Shown in pieces: positions 34,747-44,101 of a stretch of DNA of 64,000 nucleotides (its first letter is position 1; the number at the start of each line of letters is the position of its first letter). The position numbers and the translations under genes were made by a program. The notes under the pieces were generated by a model that did not search any database, was not told the origin of the DNA, and saw only the letters and a program-made list of their open reading frames with translations. This DNA comes from Phyllobacterium pellucidum (GTDB lineage Bacteria; Pseudomonadota; Alphaproteobacteria; Rhizobiales; Rhizobiaceae), in the NCBI RefSeq assembly GCF_013327855.1, contig NZ_JABUMX010000002.1, positions 806,001 to 870,000 of the forward strand, given 5' to 3'.

Positions 34747-36612
34747 CTACTCCGCCGCTTCCTGATCGTCGAGCCCGAGGAACCCGCCGGACTGGCGCGC
34801 CCAAAGCCCCGCATAGATCCCGTTTGCGGCGATGAGTTCGTCGTGGCTGCCGCTCTCGACGATCTTGCCCTTGTCCATCACGACAAGGCGGTCAAGCGCC
34901 GCAATGGTCGAAAGGCGATGGGCGATGGCAATGACGGTCTTTCCCTGCATGAGCCGATAAAGATTGTCCTGTATCGCTGCCTCGACTTCGGAATCGAGCG
35001 CCGAGGTCGCCTCGTCCATGATCAGGATCGGTGCGTCCTTCAACATGACTCGAGCGATGGCGACACGCTGGCGCTGACCACCGGAAAGCTTGACGCCGCG
35101 CTCGCCGACATGAGCTTCGAAACCCCGGCGGCCCTTGGGATCGGTCAGTTCCTCGATAAAGCCATCGGCCTGTGCATTGCGCACGGCCTGCCGCATCAAC
35201 TCATCCGATGCATCGGGTCGGCCATAGAGCACATTGTCGCGCACCGACCGATGCAGCAGCGATGTATCCTGTGTGACCATGCCGATATTCGCCCGCAACG
35301 AATCCTGGGAGACTTTCGAAATGTCCTGACCATCGATCAAAATGCGCCCGCTCTCGAGGTCGTAAAAGCGCAGCAGCAGGTTGACGAGCGTTGACTTGCC
35401 GGCGCCCGAGCGGCCAACGACGCCGATCTTTTCGCCGGGCCGGATATCCAGCGAGAGCTTGTCGATGATCCCCGCACCTTTGCCGTAGTGAAAGCCAATG
35501 GCGTCGAAAGTGATCGCGCCCGATTTCACGACGAGCTCGGGCGCATTCGCAACGTCCGGCACCAGGCGCGGCAGCGAAATCGAGGTGATGCCGTCTTCCA
35601 CCGTTCCGATATTTTCGAACAGGGCGGACATTTCCCACATGATCCACTGCGACATGCCGTTGAGGCGCAGGACCAATCCGATCCCGACGGCAACGGCGCC
35701 GACGGAAATGGCCGAGTCCAGCCACAGCCAGATGGCGATGCCGCCCACCGAAAACAGCAGGAGACAGTTCATGGCATAGAGGCAGAAGTGGAAGCTCGTC
35801 ACCATGCGCATCTGGCGATGCACGGTGCCGAGAAAATCCTCCATTCCTTCGCGCGCGTAGCTTTCTTCGCGCTTCGAGTGCGAGAAGAGCTTGACCGTGG
35901 CGATATTCGTATAGCTGTCGACGATCCGGCCGGTCATGGTCGAACGGGCGTCCGCCTGCCGTTCCGAAATGATGCGGATTTTCGGAATGAAGTAGCGCAA
36001 CAGTCCGATATAGGCGAGGAGCCAGACGACGAATGGCAGCATCAGCCGAAGGTCGGCCGCTGCCGCGATGATCAGGGTGCCGCTGAAATAGACGATGACA
36101 TAGTTGAGAACGTCGAGCAGCTTCATCACCGCTTCGCGCACCGCGAGCGAGGTCTGCATCAGCTTCGTCGAGACGCGCCCGGCAAACTCGTCCTGGAAAA
36201 ACGTCATCGACTGGCGGATCAGGTAGCGATGCACCATCCAGCGGATACGCATCGGATAGTTGCCAAGCAGCGTTTGATGGATGACGAGCGAATCGATCAA
36301 GACGATGCCGGGCATGACGACGAGGATCACGCCGGCAATCAGCGCCAGCTTCCAGCCCTCTTCGGAAAGGAAGGTCTCGCGCGAGTGGTTCGACAGCCAG
36401 TCGACGATATTGCCCATGAAGGCGAACATCGACACTTCGAGCACGGCGATCAGGGCTGTGCAAACGGCCATGACGGCGATGAATGGCCACACGCCGCGCG
36501 TATAATGCAGGCAGAACGCCACGAGCGATCTTGGCGGCTCACTGGGCTCGGCTGGCGGAAATGGTTCGAGCCTCTCTTCAAACCAGCGAAACATTTTCAA
36601 CCTCGTAAACAC
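34747..36612 (-). CDS. ABC half-exporter (ATP-binding/permease)
   Basis: A 621-residue half-transporter. Six TM helices cover about 25-310, followed by a nucleotide-binding domain with Walker A GRSGAGKST, Q-loop MVTQDTSLL, signature LSGGQRQR, Walker B ILIMDEAT and H-loop AHRLS. This is an MsbA/MDR-like exporter of lipids, drugs or peptides. Substrate unknown. A paralogue lies directly downstream on the same strand, so the pair may have worked as a heterodimer or arose by tandem duplication. Confidence 0.92.
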   Translation of the reverse strand: MFTRLKMFRWFEERLEPFPPAEPSEPPRSLVAFCLHYTRGVWPFIAVMAVCTALIAVLEVSMFAFMGNIVDWLSNHSRETFLSEEGWKLALIAGVILVVMPGIVLIDSLVIHQTLLGNYPMRIRWMVHRYLIRQSMTFFQDEFAGRVSTKLMQTSLAVREAVMKLLDVLNYVIVYFSGTLIIAAAADLRLMLPFVVWLLAYIGLLRYFIPKIRIISERQADARSTMTGRIVDSYTNIATVKLFSHSKREESYAREGMEDFLGTVHRQMRMVTSFHFCLYAMNCLLLFSVGGIAIWLWLDSAISVGAVAVGIGLVLRLNGMSQWIMWEMSALFENIGTVEDGITSISLPRLVPDVANAPELVVKSGAITFDAIGFHYGKGAGIIDKLSLDIRPGEKIGVVGRSGAGKSTLVNLLLRFYDLESGRILIDGQDISKVSQDSLRANIGMVTQDTSLLHRSVRDNVLYGRPDASDELMRQAVRNAQADGFIEELTDPKGRRGFEAHVGERGVKLSGGQRQRVAIARVMLKDAPILIMDEATSALDSEVEAAIQDNLYRLMQGKTVIAIAHRLSTIAALDRLVVMDKGKIVESGSHDELIAANGIYAGLWARQSGGFLGLDDQEAAE

Positions 36613-36903
36613 CTGTCCTGATCACGGTAGCGGACCGCGAGCCGGTCGTTGGGATACTGCTTGGGACAAACATGGAAAACACCTGCAAACGCGAAGATCG
36701 GCGGTTTGCGGCTCTTGTCGGAAAGACGGAATTTCTAATTAGGGAGAACCGACACGCAACCGCAAAGGCAACCGGACATCGTCCAGTTTGGAAGAAGTCG
36801 CATCAATTTTGGCATCGACACCTCCAAGTTAGCGTTGCGGTTTGCTTCCTATAGCGATTATGAACGCAAAAGGCGAGAGGCCATCGCAATGGAGCCGTAA
36901 GTA

Positions 36904-37374
36904 TTGACCAACGCATCAGTGGACCTTCGCATCGCCCTTTATCAGCCGGACATTCCAGGCAATACCGGAACGATACTGCGTATGGCAGCCTGTTTCGGGA
37001 TCGCGGTCGATGTGATCGAGCCTGCAGGTTTTGACCTTTCCGACCGGGCGTTGAAGCGTGCGGGCATGGACTATCTCGAACAGGCGGCGTTGACGCGTCA
37101 TGCCAGCTGGGCGGATTTTCAGGCGTGGCGGCTTGCCGCAAAACGGCGGCTGCTGCTCTTCTCGACGAAAGCTGCGGTGCCCTATACGAAGTTCGCCTTT
37201 GAACCCGGCGACATCCTGCTGTTTGGACGCGAATCCGCCGGCGTTCCCGATGAAGTCCATCAAGCCGCCGATGCGCGGTTGATCATTCCGATGGTCGAGG
37301 GCGCGCGCTCGCTCAACCTTGCGCTGTCCGCGGCCATCGCCGCAGCTGAGGCACTGCGGCAATTTCAAGCTTAA
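36904..37374 (+). CDS. trmL: tRNA (cytidine(34)-2'-O)-methyltransferase
   Basis: A 156-residue SPOUT methyltransferase. IALYQPDIPGNTGTILR, the knot region LLFGRESAGVPDEVH and PMVEGARSLNLALSAAIA are TrmL signatures. It 2'-O-methylates the wobble base of leucine tRNAs. TTG 36904 has GGAG nine bases upstream; GTG 36919 is an alternative. A trefoil-knot SAM site is expected at the C-terminus. The upstream 291-base gap has no gene. Confidence 0.93.
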   Translation: MTNASVDLRIALYQPDIPGNTGTILRMAACFGIAVDVIEPAGFDLSDRALKRAGMDYLEQAALTRHASWADFQAWRLAAKRRLLLFSTKAAVPYTKFAFEPGDILLFGRESAGVPDEVHQAADARLIIPMVEGARSLNLALSAAIAAAEALRQFQA

Positions 37375-37385
37375 AAAAAAGCGAA

Positions 37386-37411
37386 TCCGCCGGCCATTTC
37401 TGACCGGCGGA
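37386..37411 (-). terminator. Rho-independent terminator after the binding protein gene
   Basis: TCCGCCGG (37386-37393) pairs with CCGGCGGA (37404-37411). On the minus strand the stem is followed by TTCGC and eight T. It can also stop trmL transcription in the other direction, less efficiently. Confidence 0.78.
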
Positions 37412-37435
37412 CCTTGGGTTTTCAGTCGGACAGAA

Positions 37436-38539
37436 TTAGTTGATCTGTTCGGCCTTGCCGCCTTCCCACTTGTAGAAGACGAATGCCGGCGTGGTGAGAT
37501 CGCCGGTGCTCGAGTAGGTCAGGTCGCCGACGACGGTCGAAAGCGGCTCGCCCGACTTGATCTTTGCTGCGACTTCCGTCGGCTCGACCGAACCTGCCTT
37601 CTCGATGCCGCCCGCGATGATCTGCATGGCCGCATAGGCATTCAGCGTGAAGGCTTCCGCCGGGATGTTCTTCGCCTGGAGAGCCTCGACGACCTTGGCG
37701 GCGGCTGGGTTCTTCGTGGGGTCGGCGCTGTTGGTGAACAGCGTGCCGGCTGCAGCGTCACCGCCGATTGCCCAGTATTCCGTGTTCGAAAGACCGTCCG
37801 GCCCGATGATCTGGGCCTTGACGCCCTGATCATGCAACTGGCGAGCAATCAGACCACCTTCGGCATGATAGCCGCCGAAGTAGATCACATCAGCCTTTTC
37901 CGACTTGATGCGGGTGATGAGAGCGCTGTAGTCCTTTTCGCCGGCATTGATGCCTTCGAAGACGACTTCTGTGACGCCGCCCTTGTTGAGAACCGACTTA
38001 AGGCCATTGGCGATGCCGGTACCGTAGGGCGTCTTGTCGTAGACGATGGCGATGCGCTTGTCCTTGAAGTTGTCGAGCATGTACTTGCCGGCAACATCGG
38101 CCTGCTGGTCGTCGCGGCCGCAGGTGCGGAACACGGTTTCGAGGCCGCGTGTGGTCAGATCGGGCGTTGTCGCGGTCGGCGTGACCATGATGATGCCGTT
38201 TTCAGCAAGAACGTCCGATACCGGCATGGCAACGCCGGACGTTACCGGTCCGACGATGAACTTGATGCCTTCGCCGACGACCTGGTTGGCGACCGACACG
38301 CCCTGCTTGGGTTCGCCCGCATCATCAAAGATCTTGGTGACGATCTTTTCGCCCTTGATGCCGCCCGCCGCATTGATGGCCTCGGCAGCGCTTTCGGCGC
38401 CATTCTTCACCTGCAGGCCGTAGGCGGCGACAGGACCGGTGACCGGCGCGATAATGCCGACGACGATATCGGCCTTGGCGAACGACGTCATCGCCATGAC
38501 GGCAGCCAACGCCACGCCAGAGATCAACGATAAGCGCAT
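37436..38539 (-). CDS. Branched-chain amino acid ABC transporter binding protein
   Basis: A 367-residue type I periplasmic binding protein of the LivJ/BraC group. Signal peptide 1-23 (ending AKA), then [18 protein letters not shown], the hinge region and the substrate contacts [15 protein letters not shown] and [11 protein letters not shown]. It captures Leu, Ile, Val or related amino acids. ATG 38539 has AAGGAGGAAACT upstream. Permease and ATPase genes livHMGF are not beside it, so it is an orphan binding protein that serves a distant transporter. Confidence 0.93.
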   Translation of the reverse strand: MRLSLISGVALAAVMAMTSFAKADIVVGIIAPVTGPVAAYGLQVKNGAESAAEAINAAGGIKGEKIVTKIFDDAGEPKQGVSVANQVVGEGIKFIVGPVTSGVAMPVSDVLAENGIIMVTPTATTPDLTTRGLETVFRTCGRDDQQADVAGKYMLDNFKDKRIAIVYDKTPYGTGIANGLKSVLNKGGVTEVVFEGINAGEKDYSALITRIKSEKADVIYFGGYHAEGGLIARQLHDQGVKAQIIGPDGLSNTEYWAIGGDAAAGTLFTNSADPTKNPAAAKVVEALQAKNIPAEAFTLNAYAAMQIIAGGIEKAGSVEPTEVAAKIKSGEPLSTVVGDLTYSSTGDLTTPAFVFYKWEGGKAEQIN

Positions 38540-38772
38540 AGTTTCCTCCTTGGATTTTTTGTGCATCCGAACGACTGTCCGGGGCTGGGCAGAGTTCTAG
38601 TGACTTTGGAAATGGCTGTCAGCAACGATTGCTTGGATTTTGGCGCCTACTGACGAAAAATTGAAAAATCTTGCAAACTCGCGGCAATTTTCGACCATAT
38701 CAATCAATTTCTTGAAAAATATCATCAATTTTATTGCTGAATCGACAGTTTTGGCGCTCCTCTTACCAAAAG

Positions 38773-39045
38773 CTAATCCGCGTTGGGCAACCTGCGCATT
38801 GTAAATTCGATGATATCACCCGGCCGCTCTTGCCAGCTTTCGATCTCGGTCCAATAGGCGGCTTTTGGGAATTGCTCGAACCATTCGCGGGCTTTTTCAC
38901 GGGCTGCCAGTCGCGGCAGGCGGAAGCTTTCGCGAACGAACGCGCCGCGTTGCTGGCCGGCGTCGCGGCGGCTTTCCTTGAGCTGCTTGCGCAAGCCCTC
39001 GAGCGGTGGCTTGGGGAATTGCGACCTGGGCGCTTTGGAGACCAT
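38773..39045 (-). CDS. Conserved small hypothetical protein
   Basis: A 90-residue basic protein from ATG 39045 with GAGGG upstream. N-terminal half is Lys/Arg/Gln-rich (PPLEGLRKQLKESRRDAGQQ), the rest has RLAAREKAREWFEQFPKAAYW and DIIEFTMRRL. It is divergent from hemF by about 156 bases. I recognise the type from rhizobial genomes but know no function. Confidence 0.65.
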   Translation of the reverse strand: MVSKAPRSQFPKPPLEGLRKQLKESRRDAGQQRGAFVRESFRLPRLAAREKAREWFEQFPKAAYWTEIESWQERPGDIIEFTMRRLPNAD

Positions 39046-39201
39046 TCTTTGAGCCCTCACTCAACGCTTTACACTGTAAACTTATGCAGTGTTGTTGCGG
39101 AAAACGAGTCATTTTTTGGAGATCGGCGGATTGAGTAAACGCCCCTTCCCTTTGTCTTTTCGATGTTGTGATATGTCCGCATAAACAAAGGATTCTTTGC
39201 C

Positions 39202-40116
39202 ATGGACCGCCCTGACATTCCCGCCGCTCTTCCCGATGCACTCGACGACAAAAAAGCCGCAGCCACAGCCTGGTTTACGGAGATTCGTGACAAGATCTGC
39301 TCCTTGTTCGAACAGTTGGAGGACGAACTGGAAGGCCCTCTGTCGGATCGCGCCGCGGGTCGCTTCGAGCAGACGCCCTGGCAACGTGACGATGGCAAGG
39401 GCGGCGGCGGCATCATGTCGCTCATGCATGGCCGCGTGTTCGAGAAGGTCGGGGTGCACATTTCAACGGTTCACGGCGAGTTCTCGCCGGAATTCCGCAA
39501 GCAGATACCCGGCGCCGATGAAGACCCGCGCTTCTGGGCGTCCGGCATTTCGCTGATCGCACATCCGCAAAGCCCCTATGTGCCGGCGGTTCACATGAAT
39601 ACGCGTATGGTTGTGACGACCCGCCAGTGGTTTGGCGGCGGCGCCGATCTGACGCCGGTGCTCGATCGCAAGCGGACCCAGGAGGACGCCGATACGGTCG
39701 CCTTCCAGAAGGCGATGAAGTTCGTGTGCGACAAGCATTCCGCCGTTGCCGACTATGACAAGTTCAAGGCCTGGTGCGACGAATATTTCTACCTGCCACA
39801 TCGCAAGGAACCGCGTGGTACCGGCGGCATATTCTATGACTGGCTGCATTCGTCGGACGAAATCGGCGGATGGGACGCCGACTTCAACTTCACCCGCGAT
39901 GTCGGCCGCGCTTTTTCGGTGGTCTATCCCTATCTGGTGCGCCAGAACTTCAACAAGGACTGGACCGACGCCGATCGCCAGGAACAACTGGTGCGTCGCG
40001 GCCGCTACGTCGAGTTCAACCTTCTCTACGATCGCGGCACGATCTTCGGACTCAGGACAGGCGGGAACGTGGACTCGATCCTTTCTTCGATGCCGCCGGC
40101 GGTCAAATGGCCATGA
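39202..40116 (+). CDS. hemF: Oxygen-dependent coproporphyrinogen III oxidase
   Basis: A 304-residue HemF. Signature blocks include [54 protein letters not shown] and [20 protein letters not shown]-like ending (here [23 protein letters not shown]). It decarboxylates coproporphyrinogen III to protoporphyrinogen IX with O2. It supplies haem for the cytochrome bc1 complex encoded nearby. Confidence 0.97.
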   Translation: MDRPDIPAALPDALDDKKAAATAWFTEIRDKICSLFEQLEDELEGPLSDRAAGRFEQTPWQRDDGKGGGGIMSLMHGRVFEKVGVHISTVHGEFSPEFRKQIPGADEDPRFWASGISLIAHPQSPYVPAVHMNTRMVVTTRQWFGGGADLTPVLDRKRTQEDADTVAFQKAMKFVCDKHSAVADYDKFKAWCDEYFYLPHRKEPRGTGGIFYDWLHSSDEIGGWDADFNFTRDVGRAFSVVYPYLVRQNFNKDWTDADRQEQLVRRGRYVEFNLLYDRGTIFGLRTGGNVDSILSSMPPAVKWP

Positions 40117-40243
40117 ACGGGAAATTTGAGGGATCAAATACAGGAATGATGCGTTATCATGCTTCCTTGGCGCGGTTGATTGTCCGCGCCTGATCGAGCG
40201 CGTCAGGCATATGTTTGCGGGCTCACAACAGGGAGAGAAAGCC

Positions 40244-40426
40244 ATGAAAGAACTTCATTGCATTGTTCCCGGTTGCCAGTGGCATACACGTCACGAAACC
40301 GAAGCTGAAATCATCCGCCGCGCAAGCGAGCACTTGCGCGAGACCCATGGTGAAACGGTCATTCGCGAATCCATGCTCGAAACGATCAAGGCAAACATTC
40401 AGCCCGAAAAGGGTAAAGCCGCCTGA
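40244..40426 (+). CDS. DUF1059 small protein
   Basis: A 60-residue protein from ATG 40244 with GGGAG upstream. The pattern C(I)VPGCQWHTRHETEAEIIRRASEHLRETHG matches DUF1059, with two Cys and two His resembling a zinc-binding C2H2-like unit. It is widespread in alphaproteobacteria and of unknown function. The stop touches the stop of the convergent CCA transferase gene. Confidence 0.82.
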   Translation: MKELHCIVPGCQWHTRHETEAEIIRRASEHLRETHGETVIRESMLETIKANIQPEKGKAA

Positions 40427-41698
40427 TCAGGCCTTTCCCGCATGGTGGGGAATTCTTGCCAGCAGTTCATCGCGCTCGAGGCTGAAGCCGGACTCGATCC
40501 ACTCATCCTCGAGCGCGCGCTGCACCTTGCCGACATCAGGTCCTTTCGAAAGGCCAGCCGTGACGAGGTCGCCGCCGGATAAGGGAAATTTCGGCCGCTC
40601 ATAATCCTTGAGGTAATCCAGAAGCCGCGACAGGTTGCCGGCGCGGAACATGGCCGCATCGTCACTCGCCGCGTCGTTACGGGCGGAGGCAAGGGCGAGC
40701 CTCAAGCGATCCCGCATACCCTGCACGTCGCTGCGATAGAGCCGCTTTGCAAAGCCGGTCTCGGATATCTCGGGATGTGGCGGCACCGTCGCGGCAAAAG
40801 CCGCCAGGCGGTCGCGCTCCTGATTTGAGAGCTTGAGCCGAACGGCAAGCTCCGCCAGCCGCTCCGTGTTCGGCGGCACCATGCTGGCAAGGCGCAACAG
40901 AGGGTCGGCCTCCCAACCGAGTGCCTGTTCGGTCTGAACGAGGCCGTGGATGGCATCGATGCCCCACTTTTCCGTCTCCGGCAGCACAGCCGTCAGAACA
41001 CCGGCCTGCCGCATCCACAAGAGGGCGCGCGACGGGTCCGGCGCTGAGAGAAGCTTCTTCAGTTCGGACCAGACACGCTCGGCCGAAAGACGCGAAAGTC
41101 CGCCTTTGAGGCGCGCGCAGGCCTTCAGCCCCTCCGTTTCGGGCCGGCCCTTCCCATACCACGCAAAGAAGCGGAAGAAGCGCAATATGCGCAAATAGTC
41201 TTCGCGGATACGCTGTTCCGGATCACCGATGAAGCGCAGGGTCTGGCTCTCGATGTCGGCAAGACCGCCGACAAGATCAACGATTGTGCCATCGGCCTCG
41301 ACATAAAGCGCGTTGATCGTGAAGTCGCGGCGTTCGGCATCGACCTGCCAGTCCTTGCCGAACGCAACTTCCGCGTGACGCCCGTCGGTTTCGACATCGG
41401 CGCGCAAGGTCGTCACCTCATAGGGACTTCCCTTGGCGACGACTGTGATTGTCCCGTGAGCTATGCCCGTAGGGACTGCCCTGAACCCCGCATCTTCCGC
41501 GCGCCGCAACGTTTCCTCGGGCAGGCAGGTCGTCGCGATGTCGATATCGCTTACTGGTTGCCCAAGCAGCGTATTGCGCACGGCACCGCCAACGACGCGG
41601 GCGCTCTCGCCCCCGACCGAAAGCGCTGCCAACAGAACTTGCAATTGCTCGTTGGCAAGCCACGGCGCCTTGCCGGAAATGGACTTTATCGCGCTCAA
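40427..41698 (-). CDS. cca: CCA tRNA nucleotidyltransferase
   Basis: A 423-residue class II nucleotidyltransferase. The active-site region VVGGAVRNTLLGQPVSDIDIATT carries the GG and DxD motifs, followed by RRDFTINALY and the RNA-binding region (RILRFFRFFAWYG). It repairs or builds the tRNA 3' CCA end; the class also includes poly(A) polymerases. Its start overlaps the upstream Nudix stop by four bases. Confidence 0.92.
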   Translation of the reverse strand: MSAIKSISGKAPWLANEQLQVLLAALSVGGESARVVGGAVRNTLLGQPVSDIDIATTCLPEETLRRAEDAGFRAVPTGIAHGTITVVAKGSPYEVTTLRADVETDGRHAEVAFGKDWQVDAERRDFTINALYVEADGTIVDLVGGLADIESQTLRFIGDPEQRIREDYLRILRFFRFFAWYGKGRPETEGLKACARLKGGLSRLSAERVWSELKKLLSAPDPSRALLWMRQAGVLTAVLPETEKWGIDAIHGLVQTEQALGWEADPLLRLASMVPPNTERLAELAVRLKLSNQERDRLAAFAATVPPHPEISETGFAKRLYRSDVQGMRDRLRLALASARNDAASDDAAMFRAGNLSRLLDYLKDYERPKFPLSGGDLVTAGLSKGPDVGKVQRALEDEWIESGFSLERDELLARIPHHAGKA

Positions 41699-42336
41699 GA
41701 ATAGAGCCTTTCATAAAGAGTACGAATGATGCCAGCCGTCACGCCCCAAATGAAGCGATCGCCAAACGGCATCGTGTAGTAGAACCGCTCCTGATCCTGC
41801 CACATGCGGCTTTCGCGGCGATGATTGGCCGGGTTCATCAGGAACGACAGCGGCACCTCGAATACATCGGCAACTTCGTCCGGGTTGGCGGCGATTTCGA
41901 AAGGCGGGTGGACAAGGCCAAGAACCGGAATGATCGAGTATCCGGTGGTCGTCAAATAGCGCGGCAGGCGGCCGAGCAGTTCGACATGCCGTCCTTCGAG
42001 CCCGATTTCCTCATGCGCCTCGCGCAACGCCGCCTTTTCCGGCTCGTAATCGTCTTCGGGATCGATGGCGCCTCCCGGAAACGCCACCTGGCCGGAGTGC
42101 TTGCGCAGGCTGGTCGTGCGCAATGTAAGAATGACGCTTGCCTCATCGCCGCGGTCAACGATAGGGACGAGCACCGCTGCATCGCGCAGCGGTTTTGCGG
42201 CAATCAGCGCATCGAGGCCCGGATTGAGCCGGTGATCGCCGTGGTCATCGTCGAGCCGCTCATTGCCCTTGAGCGCGACGCGACGCGCGAACGCGCGGGC
42301 CGAAAACCCCTCATCGAGCGGGTCGGCTGAGGTCAT
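41695..42336 (-). CDS. Nudix CoA pyrophosphatase-like hydrolase
   Basis: A 213-residue Nudix protein. The box GGAIDPEDDYEPEKAALREAHEEIGLEG fits GX5EX7REUXEEXGU; the preceding LRTTSLRKHSGQVAFPGG is the CoA-pyrophosphatase (NUDT7/YeaB) pattern. It probably cleaves CoA or its derivatives. It is the middle gene of a DUF1285-Nudix-cca set with four-base overlaps, an order kept in many rhizobia. Confidence 0.9.
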   Translation of the reverse strand: MTSADPLDEGFSARAFARRVALKGNERLDDDHGDHRLNPGLDALIAAKPLRDAAVLVPIVDRGDEASVILTLRTTSLRKHSGQVAFPGGAIDPEDDYEPEKAALREAHEEIGLEGRHVELLGRLPRYLTTTGYSIIPVLGLVHPPFEIAANPDEVADVFEVPLSFLMNPANHRRESRMWQDQERFYYTMPFGDRFIWGVTAGIIRTLYERLYS

Positions 42337-42941
42337 CGACTTTGCATTTCGAGTTGGCCCGACGGCATGATCGGAAAGGCAACGCCCCTGGAGCGAACCG
42401 CGAACATCGATTTGCCGTCGACAACGATATCTTCGCCATGGTTGACGAGATCGTACATGACGGCGCGGGCGAGCAATGCCTCGAGCCGGCCCCGCACCAG
42501 CAAGTAAGGCTTCAGCCCGCCATTCCCGGCATCGACCACAAAGCGAAGCGGGTTTTCGGCGCCCGCCTCGGCCACATCGCCGACATTAGTGCGGAAGGTC
42601 ATGACCTGATCGTCGCCGGCGCCGGATACATTGAGCTCGACCGCAAGGAAGGGCGCATCCTCGACGCGGATCCCGACCTTCTCCACCGGGGTGACGAGAT
42701 AGGTCTTTCCGTCGGCATCCTTGCGCAGGACTGTCGAAAACAGGCGCACGAGAGGCTGTCTGCCGATCGGCGTTCCCATATAGAACCAAGTGCCGTCGGC
42801 CTTGATCTCCATATCGAGATCGCCGCAGAACTCAGGATTCCAGCGGTCGACCGGTGGCAGACCCTTGCCCTGCGCAGCGGCCCGCGAGATCAGCGCCTCA
42901 AGTCCCGCCGTATCGCGCACACTGGTTTCACGCACTGCCAT
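42333..42941 (-). CDS. DUF1285-domain protein
   Basis: A 202-residue protein. PPVDRWNPEFCGDLDMEIKADGTWFYMGTPIGRQPLVRLFSTVLRKDADG is the DUF1285 signature, with a compact beta-rich fold and a second domain (LNHGEDIVVDGKSMF-like C-terminus). It is cytoplasmic, of unknown function. It opens the Nudix-cca operon and is divergent from the MoxR operon. Confidence 0.88.
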   Translation of the reverse strand: MAVRETSVRDTAGLEALISRAAAQGKGLPPVDRWNPEFCGDLDMEIKADGTWFYMGTPIGRQPLVRLFSTVLRKDADGKTYLVTPVEKVGIRVEDAPFLAVELNVSGAGDDQVMTFRTNVGDVAEAGAENPLRFVVDAGNGGLKPYLLVRGRLEALLARAVMYDLVNHGEDIVVDGKSMFAVRSRGVAFPIMPSGQLEMQSR

Positions 42942-42999
42942 AGCCCTGACCTTTTTTCTCCACCCGTCACGAAATAGTCACCGTTGGACCGCTTGTCAG

Positions 43000-43048
43000 C
43001 ATGTCATAGTGATTTAGAGTCTTTTCACATGTCATAGTGACTTGGAGT
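43000..43048 (+). repeat. Two 21-bp direct repeats before the MoxR operon
   Basis: CATGTCATAGTGATTTAGAGT (43000-43020) and CATGTCATAGTGACTTGGAGT (43028-43048) match at 19 of 21 positions and are spaced 28 bases start to start. They lie between the divergent DUF1285 and MoxR genes, 46 bases before the MoxR start. Spacing near two and a half helical turns hints at a regulator site. Confidence 0.65.
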
Positions 43049-43093
43049 GATTTAAGAAAGACTCTGCACATATACCAGCGGCGAGGTAAATCG

Positions 43094-44101
43094 ATGACGA
43101 TGATTAAACCAGAGGTGGCGTCCGATCCAAAGGCGATGGTCGCCGAGGCCGAGAAAGCGCTGGCCGATATCGCCAAGATCAGGAACGGCATCGGAACGGT
43201 CATCTTCGGCCAGGAGAGCGTTGTCGAGCGCACCCTCGTAGCCCTTCTCGCCGGTGGACACGCCCTGCTCGTCGGTGTTCCCGGCCTTGCCAAGACCAAG
43301 CTGGTCGAGACGCTCGGAACCGTGCTTGGACTGGACGACCGCCGCATCCAGTTCACGCCGGACCTGATGCCGTCCGACATTCTCGGCTCCGAGATCATGG
43401 AGCAGGACGACAATGGCAAGCGCTACTTCCGTTATGTCAAAGGTCCGATCTTCGCCCAGCTTCTCATGGCCGACGAAATCAACCGCGCCTCGCCGCGCAC
43501 CCAGTCGGCGCTGCTGCAGGCCATGCAGGAATATCACGTGACTGTCGCCGGCGAACGGCACGACCTGCCGCGCCCCTTCCACGTGCTCGCGACCCAGAAC
43601 CCGCTGGAGCAGGAAGGCACCTATCCGCTTCCCGAGGCTCAGCTCGACCGCTTCCTGATGCAGATCGACATTCTTTACCCCGAGCTCGACGCGGAGCGCC
43701 GCGTGCTGCTTGAGACCACGGGGACCTCCGAAGCTTCCGCAGCTCGGGTGATCGACGCCGAACGTCTTCTCGAGATGCAGCAATTGATCCGCCGCATGCC
43801 GGTTCCCGAAGGCGTGGTCGACGCTATTTTGACCCTCGTCCGCTCGGCGCGCCCCGGCGCCGACAACGACATTGCGAGAAAGTTCATTTCCTGGGGACCT
43901 GGTCCCCGCGCCAGCCAGGCGCTGATGCTCTGCGCCCGCGCCCGCGCCCTTTATGACGGTCGTCTCGCCCCATCGGTCGATGATATCAAGGCGCTCGCCG
44001 AACCTGTCCTGCAACACCGCATGGCCTTGACGTTTGCGGCCCGCGCCGACGGCATGAACGTACGCGATGTGATCGCAAATGTGACCAAGGTTGCCCTCTG
44101 A
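43094..44101 (+). CDS. MoxR-family AAA+ ATPase
   Basis: A 335-residue AAA+ protein from ATG 43094 (GAGG upstream). Walker A GVPGLAKTK, pore/insert FTPDLMPSDILGSE, Walker B LLMADEINRA, sensor 1 LATQNPLEQEGTYPLPEAQLDRF and sensor 2. MoxR ATPases are chaperones that assemble or activate VWA-domain partners. It is the first gene of a tightly packed operon whose next three products carry VWA-like folds. Confidence 0.94.
   Translation: MTMIKPEVASDPKAMVAEAEKALADIAKIRNGIGTVIFGQESVVERTLVALLAGGHALLVGVPGLAKTKLVETLGTVLGLDDRRIQFTPDLMPSDILGSEIMEQDDNGKRYFRYVKGPIFAQLLMADEINRASPRTQSALLQAMQEYHVTVAGERHDLPRPFHVLATQNPLEQEGTYPLPEAQLDRFLMQIDILYPELDAERRVLLETTGTSEASAARVIDAERLLEMQQLIRRMPVPEGVVDAILTLVRSARPGADNDIARKFISWGPGPRASQALMLCARARALYDGRLAPSVDDIKALAEPVLQHRMALTFAARADGMNVRDVIANVTKVAL

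Noticed and set aside
35488-36621. 377-residue plus-strand frame opposite the intact ABC exporter
   Set aside because: Antisense to conserved transmembrane sequence; composition is His/Asp/Arg-rich without any motif.
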